Shown here: piece after piece, positions 1 through 11,649 of the stretch | Position numbering within the stretch: position 1 is the stretch's first letter | Layout: the number at the start of each line of letters is the position of its first letter | Source: Gigaspora rosea | Lineage: Eukaryota > Glomeromycota > Glomeromycetes > Diversisporales > Gigasporaceae | Assembly: GCA_003550325.1 (NCBI GenBank) | Contig: QKWP01000852.1 | Span: 97,123 to 161,122 of the forward strand | Reading direction: 5' to 3' | Length of the DNA stretch: 64,000 bases | Translations under genes and position numbers: made by a program | The notes under the pieces: generated by a model | Told to the model about the DNA's origin: nothing | The model's database searches: none | Seen by the model: only the letters and a program-made list of their open reading frames with translations

Positions 1-1612
1 TAGAAGCATTTAGTAAAGCATCAAATATTCATTCAATCACCTGAAACAAAAAAAACTCAACAGCAATCTTGCTGCTTTTATTACTGAAAAACTCCAGCCC
101 TTTTCAATCCTAAGATCACGAACTTTAATAAAAATAATAGAAGATCTGAACTCTCAAGCTAATGTTTTAAGTAAAGATCAGTTAAAAGAAATGTTAATCA
201 ATGCTGAAGATAGAGTTTTGCAAAGTATGCATGAACATGTACATTATGATAATGAAATTTGTTATATCTCATTTACTATCAATATTTGGACTTCGGATAA
301 CAATGATCCATACATTGGACTTACGTTTCATTGGGTAAATAGAGACTTTCAAGTTGAGAAATGGTTAGTGAGATTTCGTATCTTCTATACCCCCATACAG
401 CACAGCGACTTGCAGACAAAATAATTGAAATTTTTAACAAATTTCAGCTTATAGGTAAAGTTGTGTGTGGCACAATTGATAATAGTGCGAACATTAAATC
501 ATGTTTAAGAAAGTTAGAGGATAGGCATAATATATACAAAAATTTTTGTTTTAGTCATACCTTACATCTCATAATCAATGATGCGTTAAAGAGATGCCCT
601 GAGATTATCAGCATTATAAAGAAATGCAAGGATATCGTAGCACATTTTAGCGTAAGTCCGAAACAAAAACAGTTTCTATTAACAGCTTAAATAACAATAG
701 ATGATTGGGATAGGTTGCTTTCTGTGGTTCATGATGTTTCAACGCGTTGGAACTCGACGTTTTACTTGCTAAAATGATTAATTATTCTTAAACTGGTGCT
801 ATATAGATATAAGTCTTTGTTAGTTAAAGATAATAAGAGTGGTTCGTTAAAAAGCTACGAAGAAAAAGAATTATTATCTGAAGACTGGGAAAAAATAGGT
901 GGTTTGGTTGAACTATTGCATCCATATGAGGTTATTTCGATACAATTATCCGGTTCACAATACCCAATACTCTCATAAGCTTGGTTTGCAATTAATTATA
1001 TTAAATCCAAAATTAATAATATATTAACATCTAATGTATCGATATCCAACAATGATATTAAAAATTTTGAAAATTATCTTCTTGAATCAATTTAAACACG
1101 GTTTTCAAAACTGACCCAATTAATCTGATTTGTCACCTTTTTCGACCCTTGAACTAAAGACATGCAAATTTTTACCGAAGATGAAAAACGTTACACTATT
1201 TTGGAAGCACGTATAGAGTATAATGAACTAGTCTCAAATAATGAATTTAAAGAGAGTCGACCAAATTCTTTAGTATCTAATAATATTGAGGAGGATATTT
1301 TTTTTGTTTTAGTACCTACTTGCTCTCAACCAAGCCAAAAAGACAGCAATAATGAATTCGATTCATACTTACTATTACCAAGGGCCCCAAGCAAAACAAA
1401 TATACTTCAATAGTGGGCATTGAGAAAAGCTGAATGAATATACAGTACTTGCAAAATTAGCCCACAAATATCTATCAATTCTTGCGACGTCCTTCCATCC
1501 AGACGCCTTTTTTCGTCTGCAGGTCTCACTGTTACTAAAAAGTGAACAAACCTCGATTATCAATTTGTTGGAACAATTTTATATCTTAAAGAAGCACTAA
1601 AACTTTGGCTGA
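1..1612 (+). pseudogene. hAT-family transposase, decayed
   Basis: Several overlapping open segments (about 191-424, 361-690, 796-978, 1162-1413) together read as one hAT transposase broken by stops and frameshifts. In order: a FTINIWTS motif (hAT proteins usually have TDIWTS, so the first catalytic Asp looks replaced by Asn), VCGTIDNSANIK (second Asp region), CFSHTLHLIINDAL, then VSTRWNSTFYLL around 735-775, and near 1450-1600 the pieces of the C-terminal dimerisation domain (LAHKYLSI, RRLFSSAGLTVTKK, QILYLKEA-like) scattered over different frames. The family cuts and pastes DNA using an RNase H-like fold. No BED zinc finger is seen, so the 5' end lies outside the window or is lost. It cannot make a working protein. 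Identification is firm; exact end is not. Confidence 0.85.
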
Positions 1613-2750
1613 ATTCACATGTTTTCAAATAGATTTAATTTTTTATTAAATTTTGATTTAATAAAAATTTAAATGTGGTGTTAAAATAATAAAAAATAAA
1701 AGTATCATTGCGAAGTGATACAGTATAATAATTGCAGGTAAGGATAATTAAAAGCCACCTGATTATGTGAATTTGTTAGGATGAATAATTTGGATTTTGA
1801 TTTTTAAAAAAAGACACACAGAAGTAATTCATGGCATCAATAACGATATGCCTGAATTAATGAAAAATACTCTTAAAATTTAAATAATGAATTTTATTCC
1901 TTATATTCATATGCGAGCTGACATTGATACAAAATGTCAAATTATGTAAAATATTAATTTATTGTGTAGTAATTTATTAATGGTCTAGTCTAATATATTA
2001 ATGACCCTTATAGAAAGATAGTTGTATGATCGGGGTAATTTAAATTATTTTTAAATTATAACAAAAATCAAAAAAAACGTTAATATTTACTATATGTTAT
2101 CTAAATAACCTTAGAAACAAGGATTCAGTATTTTAATAATACGATAGTATATAAATTTCGTTTGATAATTAGTTTGATTGGATTGGTCAATAGTCACATT
2201 TTGATCGAATGTCCCCTGACTCGGGTCAGACCAATTTTTGACCCATGACCCTTATAACTCGTCAAGTCGGATCAACCCGTATGAGTCAGCTGACCTGGGT
2301 AACATCTCTAGTTAAAACTGTATCTTTAAAATTGATCAAGATATTAATCAACTGACAAGACTTTTCATCCAACCTACATAAATTTTAATACGTAAATGTT
2401 TATCTTTTTTTTATATGCACATCAACAACCAATTATATTTGGCAATTAGCAGACAGACAAACATCTGAGCTCTAGTATATGCACTAAATCACATGACATA
2501 GATCACGTGCATGCACAAAATGTAAGTTCTCCACTACACTCCAGACAATTATTATTAATTGGATATATCTAGTAATACCTGATATTGAACTTTATTAAAT
2601 AATTTTTATTAAGAATAAGCAGAATACTAAAATAGAATATCTTTTAGAAATATTAATTTTAATTGTGCTAAATATTATATTATTTAAATTTGTTATATAT
2701 AACTAATTGTTTTTTACACTATATAAGCAAGCTAACTTTAATATATATAA
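1613..2750. other. AT-rich stretch without a gene
   Basis: No coding signal. About 2190-2310 holds a GC-richer island of GACTCGGGTCAGACC-type short repeats, ending CATCTCTAGTT, that resembles segments near 6250-6420 and 13375-13540 (GACCTGACC / GGTCAGACC motifs next to AGAGGTCTTA-like ends). These look like relics of one short hAT-like repeat family. The rest is A/T low complexity. Confidence 0.5.
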
Positions 2751-3061
2751 CTTTTTTTTTTAAGTTAAAGTCTGCTACTTTGGGTAGGAGTCTTTTTATT
2801 CAAGTATGTGGACCTTGGCAACCTCTATGGGCTCTTGACATTTGTTACATAAAGGAGAGTACAAACTAGCTACACATACAATTTTTGGTTGTCTAATTTA
2901 AGTAGTTCGTCCAAAGGTTTTACACTAGCTACATATCTGCAACCCAACTAGGAGATTGCCTATTTAAACCCTTTAGTCCAAGCTTCGTCTATTAGCTCTA
3001 CTTGTATTACCAGTTTAGCTCTCTAGTATATTAGCCAGTCAAGAACAGACCTGGATGCCTA

Positions 3062-4045
3062 TACATGTTGGCAAAATTCCAAATTACTATAGTTTGAAAT
3101 TTGTTCACACCCAAATCCCAAATATAGCCCAAATTAATTTCTCAAAAACTTTATTATTTTTTTTTATTTTATTTTTTTAAGCTTTAGAAGCTGGGTGCTC
3201 TGGCCTTGATTTTTATTAAAGTTTATAGGATGTAATATTTGTTACAAAGATGAGGATACAACTAGCTACATGTGCACTTTTGGTGCCTAATTTAAGAGGT
3301 TTGTACGAAGGTTCTACACTAGCTGCCATACCTACAACCCAACTGCGGGAATTGTCTATTTAAACCCTTTGGTCCCTGCTTCTCCTATTGCTACCTGACG
3401 TACTGATATATGCTGATCTTACGGGGCCCCAACTCTATATATATCGAAAGCCTTAGGGCTACTTTACCCTCGTACTGGATGCCTACCAAATAACCTTCTT
3501 GTGTTCTATTCCACTTCAGTAATTTGGATTTAGTAACAAAGCTGCCTGCTCATATTAGGTTCATTCCGATCCTGGCCACCCACTTTCTTTTTGGTAGTGC
3601 TGTTGTAGATTTTTACTATTATCTCCTAACTCGGGACTTGCCAAATAGGTTTCCATTTCTCCGGTTCCCTGGATTTTGCGGTATAACAATAATATCATTG
3701 CGCCCTAGCTCCTATTCAAGATAGTAGAACCAAGGTAACAGGTTTTTGCAATCCAACCAATCTGAGCTACATAGTTACTGAACACAGGCCTATTATTCAA
3801 AGCATCAACAGTAGGATCCAAACCATCGACCTGCCGCTTGGGGTAACACCTTGACAACTTCTCTAAGACGCTACACCCTTAAAAACTTTATTAATAATCT
3901 TTGTTTAAACAAATAGTACTGTAGATATTCTTATTGTTGTAAATAATATATTTGCAAAATTTTAAGTCTACTTTTTAATTTAATTTTTTACAAATAGCAA
4001 TTGTTTTTTTGAATTTGGGATTTGTCTATGTTTTGCCAGCAAGTA
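3062..4045. mobile_element. TA-flanked inverted-repeat element nested in retroposon A
   Basis: Ends are inverted: TACATGTTGGCAAAA at 3062 and, on the other strand, TACTTGCTGGCAAAA at 4045, each followed further in by AAATCCCAAAT. TA dinucleotides at 3060-3061 and 4046-4047 are a likely target duplication, as in Tc1/mariner-like elements. Its apparent length includes a second retroposon (3157-3880) that landed inside it. Without that copy it is about 250 bp, so non-autonomous. Confidence 0.65.
3157..3880 (-). mobile_element. tRNA-headed retroposon, family A (nested copy with 13-bp TSD)
   Basis: The minus strand begins with a tRNA-like head (3880-3800; GTCTTAGAGAAGTTG and a degraded GATGGTTTGGATCC box B) and ends in an A-rich tail (T-rich 3157-3178 on plus). 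A perfect 13-bp direct repeat AAAAACTTTATTA flanks it at 3144-3156 and 3881-3893, the mark of LINE-type retroposition. The body matches the copies at 2752-4763 and 11650-12667. It lies inside the TA element above, so it is the youngest layer of this nest. No coding capacity is recognised. Confidence 0.85.
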
Positions 4046-4766
4046 TACCAGATGCCAACAAACCCTCTTTAGGACTAGTTTATCCTCACAGGAAACTTGG
4101 TAGAGCAGTCCCTGTCCTACACAGATATTACCTACACTTCAGTAACTTATGCACTCACTAAAGCAAGCAACTAACAGTTAAGAAATATCCTGCAACCACT
4201 ACTATTACCTACTTCTGCCCTTGTAAGGTTCACTCCAACCCCAGTATCTACTATTGCTTTCCTACCGGTCCTTTATCGATACCTCCCAAACTTCCAATTC
4301 AGTTAGCTCGAAAGGGTCGATTTACTCAGAATTAGGTGCTATTATAGTTTTTCTACTCTGGTACCTACTTTTATAATATAGGTCCTTTTCTTCTAGTACC
4401 CGATTCGGCAGTCAGATTGGTAGACCTTGTTTCTAAAATCAATGTTCGGTTCTTTGGCTCTGGTCCAATATTCTGGTTTGGTAGTACCGTCAAAGATCTT
4501 TGCTACCTCCTTACTCGGGTCTTGCCAAATGTGTTTTTGTTTCTCTGTTTTCTTGGATTTGTCTGTGTCACAAAGTACAACTTTGCCCAAAAGCTCCTAT
4601 TCGAGATAGTTACCAAGAACTACAGGTAATATACCCAACTGATCAATAGAAAATGGTTACTGGAACACAGGTCTATTTTTCAAAAGTGCTGCCAGTGGGA
4701 TTTGAACCCTAGATCAGCTGCTTGGGATGACAATTTACCAACTTTCCTAAATCGCCACACCCTTTA

Positions 4767-5880
4767 TAAAGGAGATAAGGGTATTGTGGACAGGGCAGTA
4801 TTGTAGACAGGGCGGGTATCTTATGATCTAGTGATCAGAATTGGATGATTTTTATACCATTCGAATCATCTCGAAGAGACGAATCGATTGGTATAAAATC
4901 ATCCAATTCCAATCACTATATCACAAGATATCGTTATTTATACAAAATATAAGTTTTTGTATATATTTGAAAACTGCAAATTTTTATATAATATACCTTT
5001 AATTGCTAATCCAGATAAGATTGGCACTATTTTTATATTAGAATTTGGGGGAAATTACTATGTTTTTTACTATATGCTGAAATCTGACGTCAGTCCAATG
5101 AAAAGTATTTTTTAATTAAGTTAACAGTTCGTGTCAATTAATTGAAAGTTGTAGAGCTCACTGAGACACATCCAATGGTAGTTAGAGCATTCAATTTGAC
5201 CCAGTGTATGCTAAGATATCGCCAAAAAACGATTGGCCGACTATATAAAATTCTATGTAAACAAACTAGAAATTTTATATAGTCAGCCAATCATTTTTTA
5301 ACGATATCTCAGTGTACACTGGGCCGATTTGAATGATATAACTACCATTAGATGCATCACATTGTGCTCTACAACTTTAATTAATTGACATGAACTGTTA
5401 ACTTAATAAAAAATACTTTTAATTGGATCGACTTCAGATTTCTGCATATAATAAAAATTTATATTGTACTTATCCCAAAATTTACTATTGTCCCAATATG
5501 GTAATAGTGCCGATCTTATCCGGATCATCAATTAACGATCTTGGAATCCTGTGATTGGATTTTAACGATTTTGTACTTGTTAGAATCGTCTCACTGAGAT
5601 GGTCATTTTGGTGGTAAAATTATCCAAAACGGACCAGTAGATCAAATTTTATTACTGTGTCCACAATAACCCCCTTTCTTCTAAAATTTAATTTTTATAT
5701 TCTATTTTGTGTACCAATTATTTATATCTAAAACAATATATGATATAAAGATTTTTTTGCAGTATTTTATTCTTTATTAAGCATAGTTCAAATAATAAAA
5801 ATTGTATAAAAATCTATTTGATTTTTAAACAGTTTTATTAGTAGAAACTTTAACATATCCATAATATCTCTGTCTCTTTA
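4767..5880. mobile_element. Foldback DNA element, family F, copy 1
   Basis: Terminal inverted repeats begin TAAAGGAGATAAGGGTATTG on the left and, read on the other strand, TAAAGAGACAGAGATATTAT on the right, with TA at 4765-4766 and 5881-5882. Sub-terminal copies of the GGTATTGTGGACAGGG motif recur at about 4780, 4800 and, inverted, at 5655. A second copy lies at 20363-20928. Copy 1 is longer because a TTAA-flanked element (5003-5531) sits inside it. No ORF; non-autonomous. Confidence 0.75.
5003..5531. mobile_element. TTAA-flanked palindromic MITE nested in family F
   Basis: The segment is bounded by TTAA at 4999-5002 and 5532-5535. Its 29-bp inverted ends agree at 25 positions (left TTGCTAATCCAGATAAGATT; right, reversed, TTGATGATCCGGATAAGATC). 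Most of the element is one palindrome, its arms meeting near 5255. The family F copy at 20363-20928 has a single TTAA at the corresponding site (ACCTTTAACGATC), so it is the pre-insertion state. TTAA duplication is characteristic of piggyBac-type transposition; the enzyme is not encoded here. The arms resemble the palindrome at 30200-30800. Confidence 0.85.
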
Positions 5881-7260
5881 TATAACATTTAAGTTATTAC
5901 AAATAGCTAAGTTTAATTATTAAAAATTGAATTAAACAATAAAGATAACTAGCATTACCTGATGTAATATTGGTCTGCATTAACAGAAAATAACTATTTA
6001 TATGCTGAAGAACCTATAAGAAATATTAAACTAATTAAATTTGCTTCTACTAGAAATTTACAGTATAATTTGTTTTATTTAAAATTTAATGAGAAATACA
6101 ATTATTTATTATCCAAACAAATACTTTATTATTTAGACTATTAAGTAGAAGAATTATATATAAACATATATTTATTACAATCTAATGCATATCAAATTTA
6201 TCAAACACTTTTATAACATTAGCAAAATTTTTAAACAGATATATTGATATTAGAGGTCTTAATAGGTCAGGTTGAATCGGGTTTGGACCTGACCTGGATC
6301 AGACCCACTTGGGTCAAAACCTGACTAGGTCTGATCTGCCTCATATCAAACCTGACCGGGACTGACCCGCCTCATGCCAAACCCAACCTGGGTCTGACCT
6401 GCTTCATGTCTAGGGTTGCTGGTGCAGGGTACTTGGTGACGCCAATGGTGCAAAATTTAGGTGGTGCACCTAGTGCGCCAAACACAGTATCGGTGCAGGG
6501 TGGCAAGCCAATCATATTTAAATTTTATTAATATTATTAAATTATTATGAGTATACTAATTCTAGGGATGTTATCCTGCTCTAACCAGTTAGTTTGTGCT
6601 TAAAACCCAGTGGAACTCTGTTCAGAGCATATTTAAATAAAAATTGATTTTTGAACTCAATTTATATAAATGTGTTAATAATTATACTTGCATGTGCAGT
6701 TTAATAAAACCTGCTATCACTATTACTTTTTTTTTTGGCGATCAATCGCTATTACTTTAAATATACAAATTTTTGCATTATAATGTTATTGCATCTATTT
6801 GTGATTTTTGTTCTTCATATAATAGGAATTTTTTATTCATCATATCATGCCACATTAAATTAAAAAAAGAAAAAAGTCAAATAAAATTAATTTTTGTTCA
6901 TCATAAGATAATTTTTTGTTCATTATAACGATAGTCTGAAGTTTATTACAAATTGCTTACCTAATATATTTCAAACTCGTTTGGAGTATGATTTAATAAT
7001 AGAAATCATGTATCTGCAAAAACTCAAGTTCTATTGATATGTCCCTAACTATGTATTTAGTGAAGTGTAGAAGAAATTCTTTTTTTTATGATGATCTGCA
7101 AATTTCACATGTTCAAGTAATGAAAGCAAAGCAAATCCCATAAAATCCACATGTTCCTAATTTAGTATAATAATTGTTTATCAATAGACAATATAAAATA
7201 TTCGATTTAATAGATTATCTTAAAGGCAAAGAATTTACAAATATCTTATTTTATGAAGAT
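5881..7260. other. AT-rich, no gene; short GACC-rich island
   Basis: No coding signal. At 6250-6420 a GC-richer patch starts TTAGAGGTCTTAATAGGTC and contains repeated GACCTGACC / GGTCTGACC words; an inverted relative is at 13375-13540. At 6405-6500 there is a patch of GGTGCA-type words (GGTGCAGGGTACTTGG, GGTGCACC). The rest is A/T low complexity. Confidence 0.45.
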
Positions 7261-7267
7261 TAATTCG

Positions 7268-7510
7268 CAAAAAAGCTCATTCACCAAGAGTTTATTTTAC
7301 CAACAACTCATTTTACCAACAAGTTTTTTATAAAATGTACTAACCTTAACTTTATTACTAAACCTGACCCTAACAACATTGTTAGTGAAATAAGCTATCG
7401 GTAAAATAAACTATTAGTGAAATAAAACTTATCTATAAATAATCATTGGCAAAAAGCTTGTTCATAAACTTATTGTTTGTAAAATAAGCTGCCGGTGAAA
7501 TAATATGAAT
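7268..7510. repeat. Foldback repeat related to the MITE at 60944
   Basis: Words such as TTTACCAACAACTCATTTTACC on the left mirror GGTAAAATAAAC and GGTGAAATAA on the right, so the segment can fold on itself with its centre near 7389. The centre has degenerate CTAACCTTAA / CCCTAAC words, as does the loop of the MITE at 60944-61122. The ends are not well defined. Confidence 0.4.
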
Positions 7511-7656
7511 AAGAGCTGGATTCTGATTTTAGTTTGATTAAACTATTTAAGATAAGTTACTTCTTATTTAATTTCTTATTTACTTTAATTATATTAATCG
7601 AAATATTTATATATACTATTAATTTACTTTAATATATTAATCAAAATATTTATATA

Positions 7657-7905
7657 TGGTGGGACATCAATAGAAAAGGGTAAATCTTTTCTAAGTAAAA
7701 GTTTTTTTAACTTTAAGTTATAATAACTTGACAACTACTTGACCAAATTTAATCATAATTTTTTTATTTTAATTTTTTATAGTTATAGAATTAAAGCAAA
7801 AAAAAATTATTAAATTTGATTTGGTAGTTGTCAAGATATTTAAATTTAAAATTTTAAAAAAAGTTACTTAAAATGATTTGTCCCTTTTCTATTGATGTTC
7901 CTCCA
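7657..7905. mobile_element. Short TA-flanked MITE
   Basis: A 249-bp element with 24-bp inverted ends agreeing at 22 positions (left TGGTGGGACATCAATAGAAA, right reversed TGGAGGAACATCAATAGAAA). TA dinucleotides lie at 7655-7656 and 7906-7907. The arms extend inwards (CTTGACAACTAC and its inverse). It has Tc1/mariner-like features and no coding capacity. Confidence 0.75.
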
Positions 7906-8213
7906 TATACTATTAATTACTTTAATTATATTAATCGAAATATTTATATATACTGTTTATTTTTATTTAATTCCATCATATTCATATTATTCAATCTATG
8001 AGTGTAATAATCATTATTATAATACAATAGCATGTATTGTTAAAACTTGGATTAGAGATTAGAAAAATAATGCGCATGTATATAGTAGGTTAGCTTTGGC
8101 AATAACTCAAGTTATTCAGAAAGATAAATGTTTTAATAGTTAATAATGATAAAGAGGGTAAGATTATTTTATTTGATAGATTATTTTATTATATATATTA
8201 CCTATTCGTGACA

Positions 8214-8525
8214 CTAGTGACTTCCATTATCGCAATTTTTTAGAATGTTAAGCCCTTGGCTTAACTCTATCAACTGTATGTACATTATAAAGCTCAAGCC
8301 ATGTGATTCAATGGGAACCTCATTAACTTTTTCTCTTTTATTCCTATTTTTGGCTCCGCCTGTCTCATCATTATCAATTCGCTTTCTTTTTTGAAGCTCC
8401 CAATTCCTTATATCAAATATAAATTCTCCTCTTACTATTTCTACTCTTAAACATTTAACTCCAAGAACGTCTGATGTAGAATTTATTTCGAAGTAACAAA
8501 TATTTGTACCTCTCACTTCCAGCAC
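8214..8525 (-). CDS. Unrecognised ORF remnant
   Basis: A 103-codon open frame whose composition is less biased than its surroundings (CLRVEIVRGEFIFDIRNWEL, then a Lys/Arg-rich stretch). Upstream in the same direction the sequence continues with protein-like words (about 8525-8600, RNGQRIVRNN) without a clear start. I do not recognise the family. It lies 0.4 kb downstream of the Gag remnant on the same strand, so it could be a piece of that retroelement, but nothing in it shows a pol domain. It may equally be chance. Confidence 0.3.
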   Translation of the reverse strand: MLEVRGTNICYFEINSTSDVLGVKCLRVEIVRGEFIFDIRNWELQKRKRIDNDETGGAKNRNKREKVNEVPIESHGLSFIMYIQLIELSQGLNILKNCDNGSH

Positions 8526-8899
8526 ATTATTTCTTACAATTCTTTGCCCATTCCTCAGTTTGCTTAATGAATTTTGGGAGTTTCGATTTAGACAATTGTA
8601 TGAAATATAGGGTGCCTCGTATCAAAAGGGCCCATTTTGCAATTTTTTTGAAAAATGAGTTTTTATTAGATTCATATAAATTTCGATATGGTTGACATTT
8701 TCCGATTATAAATAAAGGTTGATTTGCATAATAAAAAATGGAGGTAATGTAAAAGAAAAATTACACGAGTCTGCCTAAGGACAAGCACATCACGAGATTA
8801 CCCGATAGTCACCTGTTATTTTTAACCAATCAAAATTGTGAAATTTGCTTAATCCCGGATCAGTCCAAAAATCAAAACAAATGATTAAACTTGATTATC

Positions 8900-9700
8900 T
8901 CAAAATAAGCTATATGACAAAATAGGCCTTTTTAATATAAAGCACTCCATATGCCCTTCCTGTTGATAGTTAAAACATTGAAGGGTATTATTATTCACTC
9001 TTTGTAGCCTCGAACTATGCACAATATTCGAGCCTCTCAAATTAAAATGCCTAGTTGATGAATTGATATTGGTAAGTTCTTTGATAGCCTTCATTAATTC
9101 TTTAATATCTGATTTTCATTTTCTTGCTTAACCTGATTGATATTGAGAGCTTCAAGTGCTGCAGTGATACCATCAATATCTAATCGCTTGAATGAGATTT
9201 TCCTTACCCATTGATTGACCTTTTCTATCATTTCACTTCCTATTTCTATAAAAGTTTTCGATTTGGAGCACGCATTTCTTGGCTTTTGTAAAATCACTCA
9301 GACAAAAGTTCTCCACCTTTGTTCTATATACTTCTCACATTCTGTTTAGATACCAATCTCTTCCCTTATTGCTCTTTACTTTATCTTTGACTTCGTCTAT
9401 GTAGGCTTCAAACCTACTCATATATCCTCGAACTGTTTCTTTATCACCTTGCTTAATGTTCTTGAGACAATTAATCTTTAATCTATTATTACTTCCTGTG
9501 TTTATTACTTTTATTATTCCGTTCATCAGCTTATTTCAATTATTACCATATCCTTTTATTAATTCACTCACTCACACCTTTGTCTTATCAGGCATGAACA
9601 TAACTACCATTCCACACTTTGTTTCATCGTTCCAACCTTTCGACTTGGCATACCTACTATAGTCAAAAAGAAATCTGTTAACATTATCATTTATCGTCTT
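8900..9700 (-). pseudogene. LTR-retrotransposon Gag, decayed
   Basis: Minus-strand reading gives, in order, FLFDYSRYAKSKGWNDETKCG (split here as a landmark, about 9690-9625), MFMPDKTKV, SELIKGYGNN, MNGIIKVI, KQGDKETVRGYMSRFEAYID (9450-9390), RDWYLNRM, then in other frames VENFCLSDFTKAK, a linker, and CFNYQQEGHMEC at about 8955. The last is a worn CCHC zinc knuckle whose second Cys is Tyr. In-frame TGA codons at 9572-9574 and 9536-9538 sit where Trp is expected, a third is at 9335-9337, and frameshifts follow. Gag packages the element's RNA. No protease or reverse transcriptase was found. A putative LTR lies upstream at about 9998-10490. Confidence 0.7.
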
Positions 9701-9997
9701 TATAGAAGAAAGGCTTCGTTAAATCCTTCAACATGCTAGTGATTTCTTTTTCAAATAAATCTATATCAAAGTAATATAATCATAAAATAGTATTTATATG
9801 AAATATACCATAGAAAGTTTAAATAAACAACTGCTTATTCTATCAACAAAGTCTGAGTTCAGCTTGTACTAATATTATCTAACTTGATTTGATTAAAAAA
9901 AATTTTTATCTCTTGCTATTAGTACTGGCAAATTTTATAACTTGTATTTTCTTTTGAAAGTCTTTAATCGTTCAGCGAGTAACTGGTTATAATTACC

Positions 9998-10490
9998 GAG
10001 GTTCTGATAACACGGGTTAATCTATAACTTACGTCAAAAGAAAAACCTAACCCAGATATTTAGCACTAATCACTTCCAATACAAGCAAGTTTGACAAAAG
10101 TATCAACAAGGCAGGTATTTATTAAATTTATTTATCGATTTAATTACTTTTGAGAAAAGAAGTTCTGATTAACTTTATTATTTTCTCTTCGCTTAAATAT
10201 ACATATTTTGACTTGTGTTATTACATCATACGCAAGTCACACAGCCCTTTATACTCTTAAATTTATTACACATTTTCATGCAATATTTATCTTACTTTGA
10301 TAGTCTTCTTGTGCTACTGACTGTTACATAATTTGGCCTTACTTTGATTTATTGATCATATCCTTACTTTGGTATTGTATTTACCCAATCATGCATAATT
10401 CTGATCAATCAACACCGTGAAGCACGTGAATCATATGTCCACTAATTAATTGATTGTTCATAACTAGACAAGTATCTACTTTATACATTG
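9998..10490 (-). mobile_element. Putative LTR and primer-binding region of the Gag element
   Basis: On the minus strand, upstream of Gag, the sequence GGTTAGGTTTTTCTTTTGAC ... GATTAACCCGTG is followed by TTATCAGAACC, close to the TATCAGAGCC of a tRNA-iMet primer site. A matching block, CCTTGTTGA through GGTTAGGTTTTTCTTTGACG to GATTAACCCGTGACA, occurs on the plus strand at about 41155-41255, so this is a repeated LTR 3' portion. The outer LTR boundary is not clear. Confidence 0.45.
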
Positions 10491-10611
10491 TCATTTTATT
10501 ACTTATTGTTTTATTATTTGAACTAACACTATATTTCACTTTATTATTGCTTTATAGCTCCAAATTAATCCCTCTAACTAAATACACTGCATACATATTT
10601 CTATCACAACA

Positions 10612-11034
10612 GTAGTAGGTTGGGCGATTATTAAGATTTTAAATTGTTGGGTAAAGATCTATAGTATTTTAGGAAATTTTTAAAATACTATATCGTTGGG
10701 CAAAGAATTAGTAGTAAATCGTTGAGCAAAAAATCATTGTAGATTAAGAGATTTTTAGATTTCCAAATTGTTGAGCGAAGAATCAATTGTAGGTCAAGCA
10801 ATTTTTAAATGCATAAAAATTGAATAAAGATTAATAGTAGGTTGAGCAATTTTTAAAATTCTTCATTGTTGTGCAAAGATTTAATAGTAGATTGGGCAAT
10901 TTTTAAAATTTCAAATCGTTGGCAAAGATTCAAGAGTAAGTTAGTCAATTTTTAAAATTCTAAACCATTGGATAAAGAGTTAATTGTGGGATGAGCAATT
11001 TTAAAATTCTAACTTGTTGAACAAAAGATTACTG
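10612..11034. repeat. Minisatellite, about 60-bp units, part 1
   Basis: Imperfect tandem units built on GGGCAATTTTTAAAATTCTA and TTGTTGGGCAAAGATTAATA. The array continues at about 11608-11649 and 12668-12815; the TA element 11037-11605 and retroposon 11650-12667 have split it. No function evident. Confidence 0.7.
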
Positions 11035-11036
11035 TA

Positions 11037-11605
11037 TGTTTCTGAAAATAAGCTATCTTTTTTTAACAAAAAAAACTGTGGATAGCTTATTTTTGGGTTA
11101 TTTACTATTTTAAGTAATTTAAAGCACAACAAAGGAGTAGCTTATTTTTGAATACAAAACTCTAACAAGTAAAATAAATAAATAAATATGCTGTAGTCAA
11201 TAAATAAAAATGCTGTAGACAATAAATAAATATGTTATAAACAATAAATATGCAGAAAAAAAATCGATGATAGTTTATAAAGCAATTTTTGGTCAATCAA
11301 TTATAATCGCTACATAGTAAAGTCTAAATTTTACTAAGCAAATCGATTAAAGTCACATAAGTAACCTTGTTTAGCAGATCAAAATACACATACTCTAAAA
11401 ATTTTATAAAAATCGGTAGTAAAATTTAGACTTTACTATGTAGCAACGTTCATCGATTATGGGGCAGCTTATTTTTAGAACTAAAAATTTTGCTAATTAT
11501 TTTTGGTACAACAAAGGGTAGCTTATTTTTAGGTCAAAGGCATTTTGACATTTTTGGGTCAAAATTAGGGTATCTTATTTTAGGATTTAGCTTATTTTTA
11601 GAAAC
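11037..11605. mobile_element. TA-flanked MITE with AAAATAAGCTA ends
   Basis: Left end TGTTTCTGAAAATAAGCTA, right end (reversed) TGTTTCTAAAAATAAGCTA; TA at 11035-11036 and 11606-11607. It lies in the minisatellite. Inside, 11318-11450 holds an inverted pair of the AGTCTAAATTTTACT word (the right arm reads AGTAAAATTTAGACT) that recurs in the hairpins at 31.7-33.2 and 53.9-54.7 kb. No ORF. Confidence 0.7.
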
Positions 11606-11649
11606 ATATTGTAATAATAGATCAGGCTATTTTAAAATACTAAACTGTT

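Larger units (their letters stand above)
2752..4763 (-). mobile_element. tRNA-headed retroposon, family A (copy split by a nested insertion)
   Basis: Read on the minus strand it starts with a tRNA-like head near 4763-4685 (box A-like TTAGGAAAGTTGGTAA; box B-like GGTTCAAATCCC), runs through a body to about 4048, is interrupted by the element at 3062-4045, resumes at about 3059 and ends in an A-tail (T run 2752-2761 on the plus strand). The two parts add to about 1.0 kb, the same length as the uninterrupted copy at 11650-12667. The join across the nested element is supported by the paralog at 3157-3880, which has the uninterrupted sequence GGTAGGCATCCAG. Pol III-type internal promoter is inferred. 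No protein is recognised; the body is unusually long for a SINE. Confidence 0.75.
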
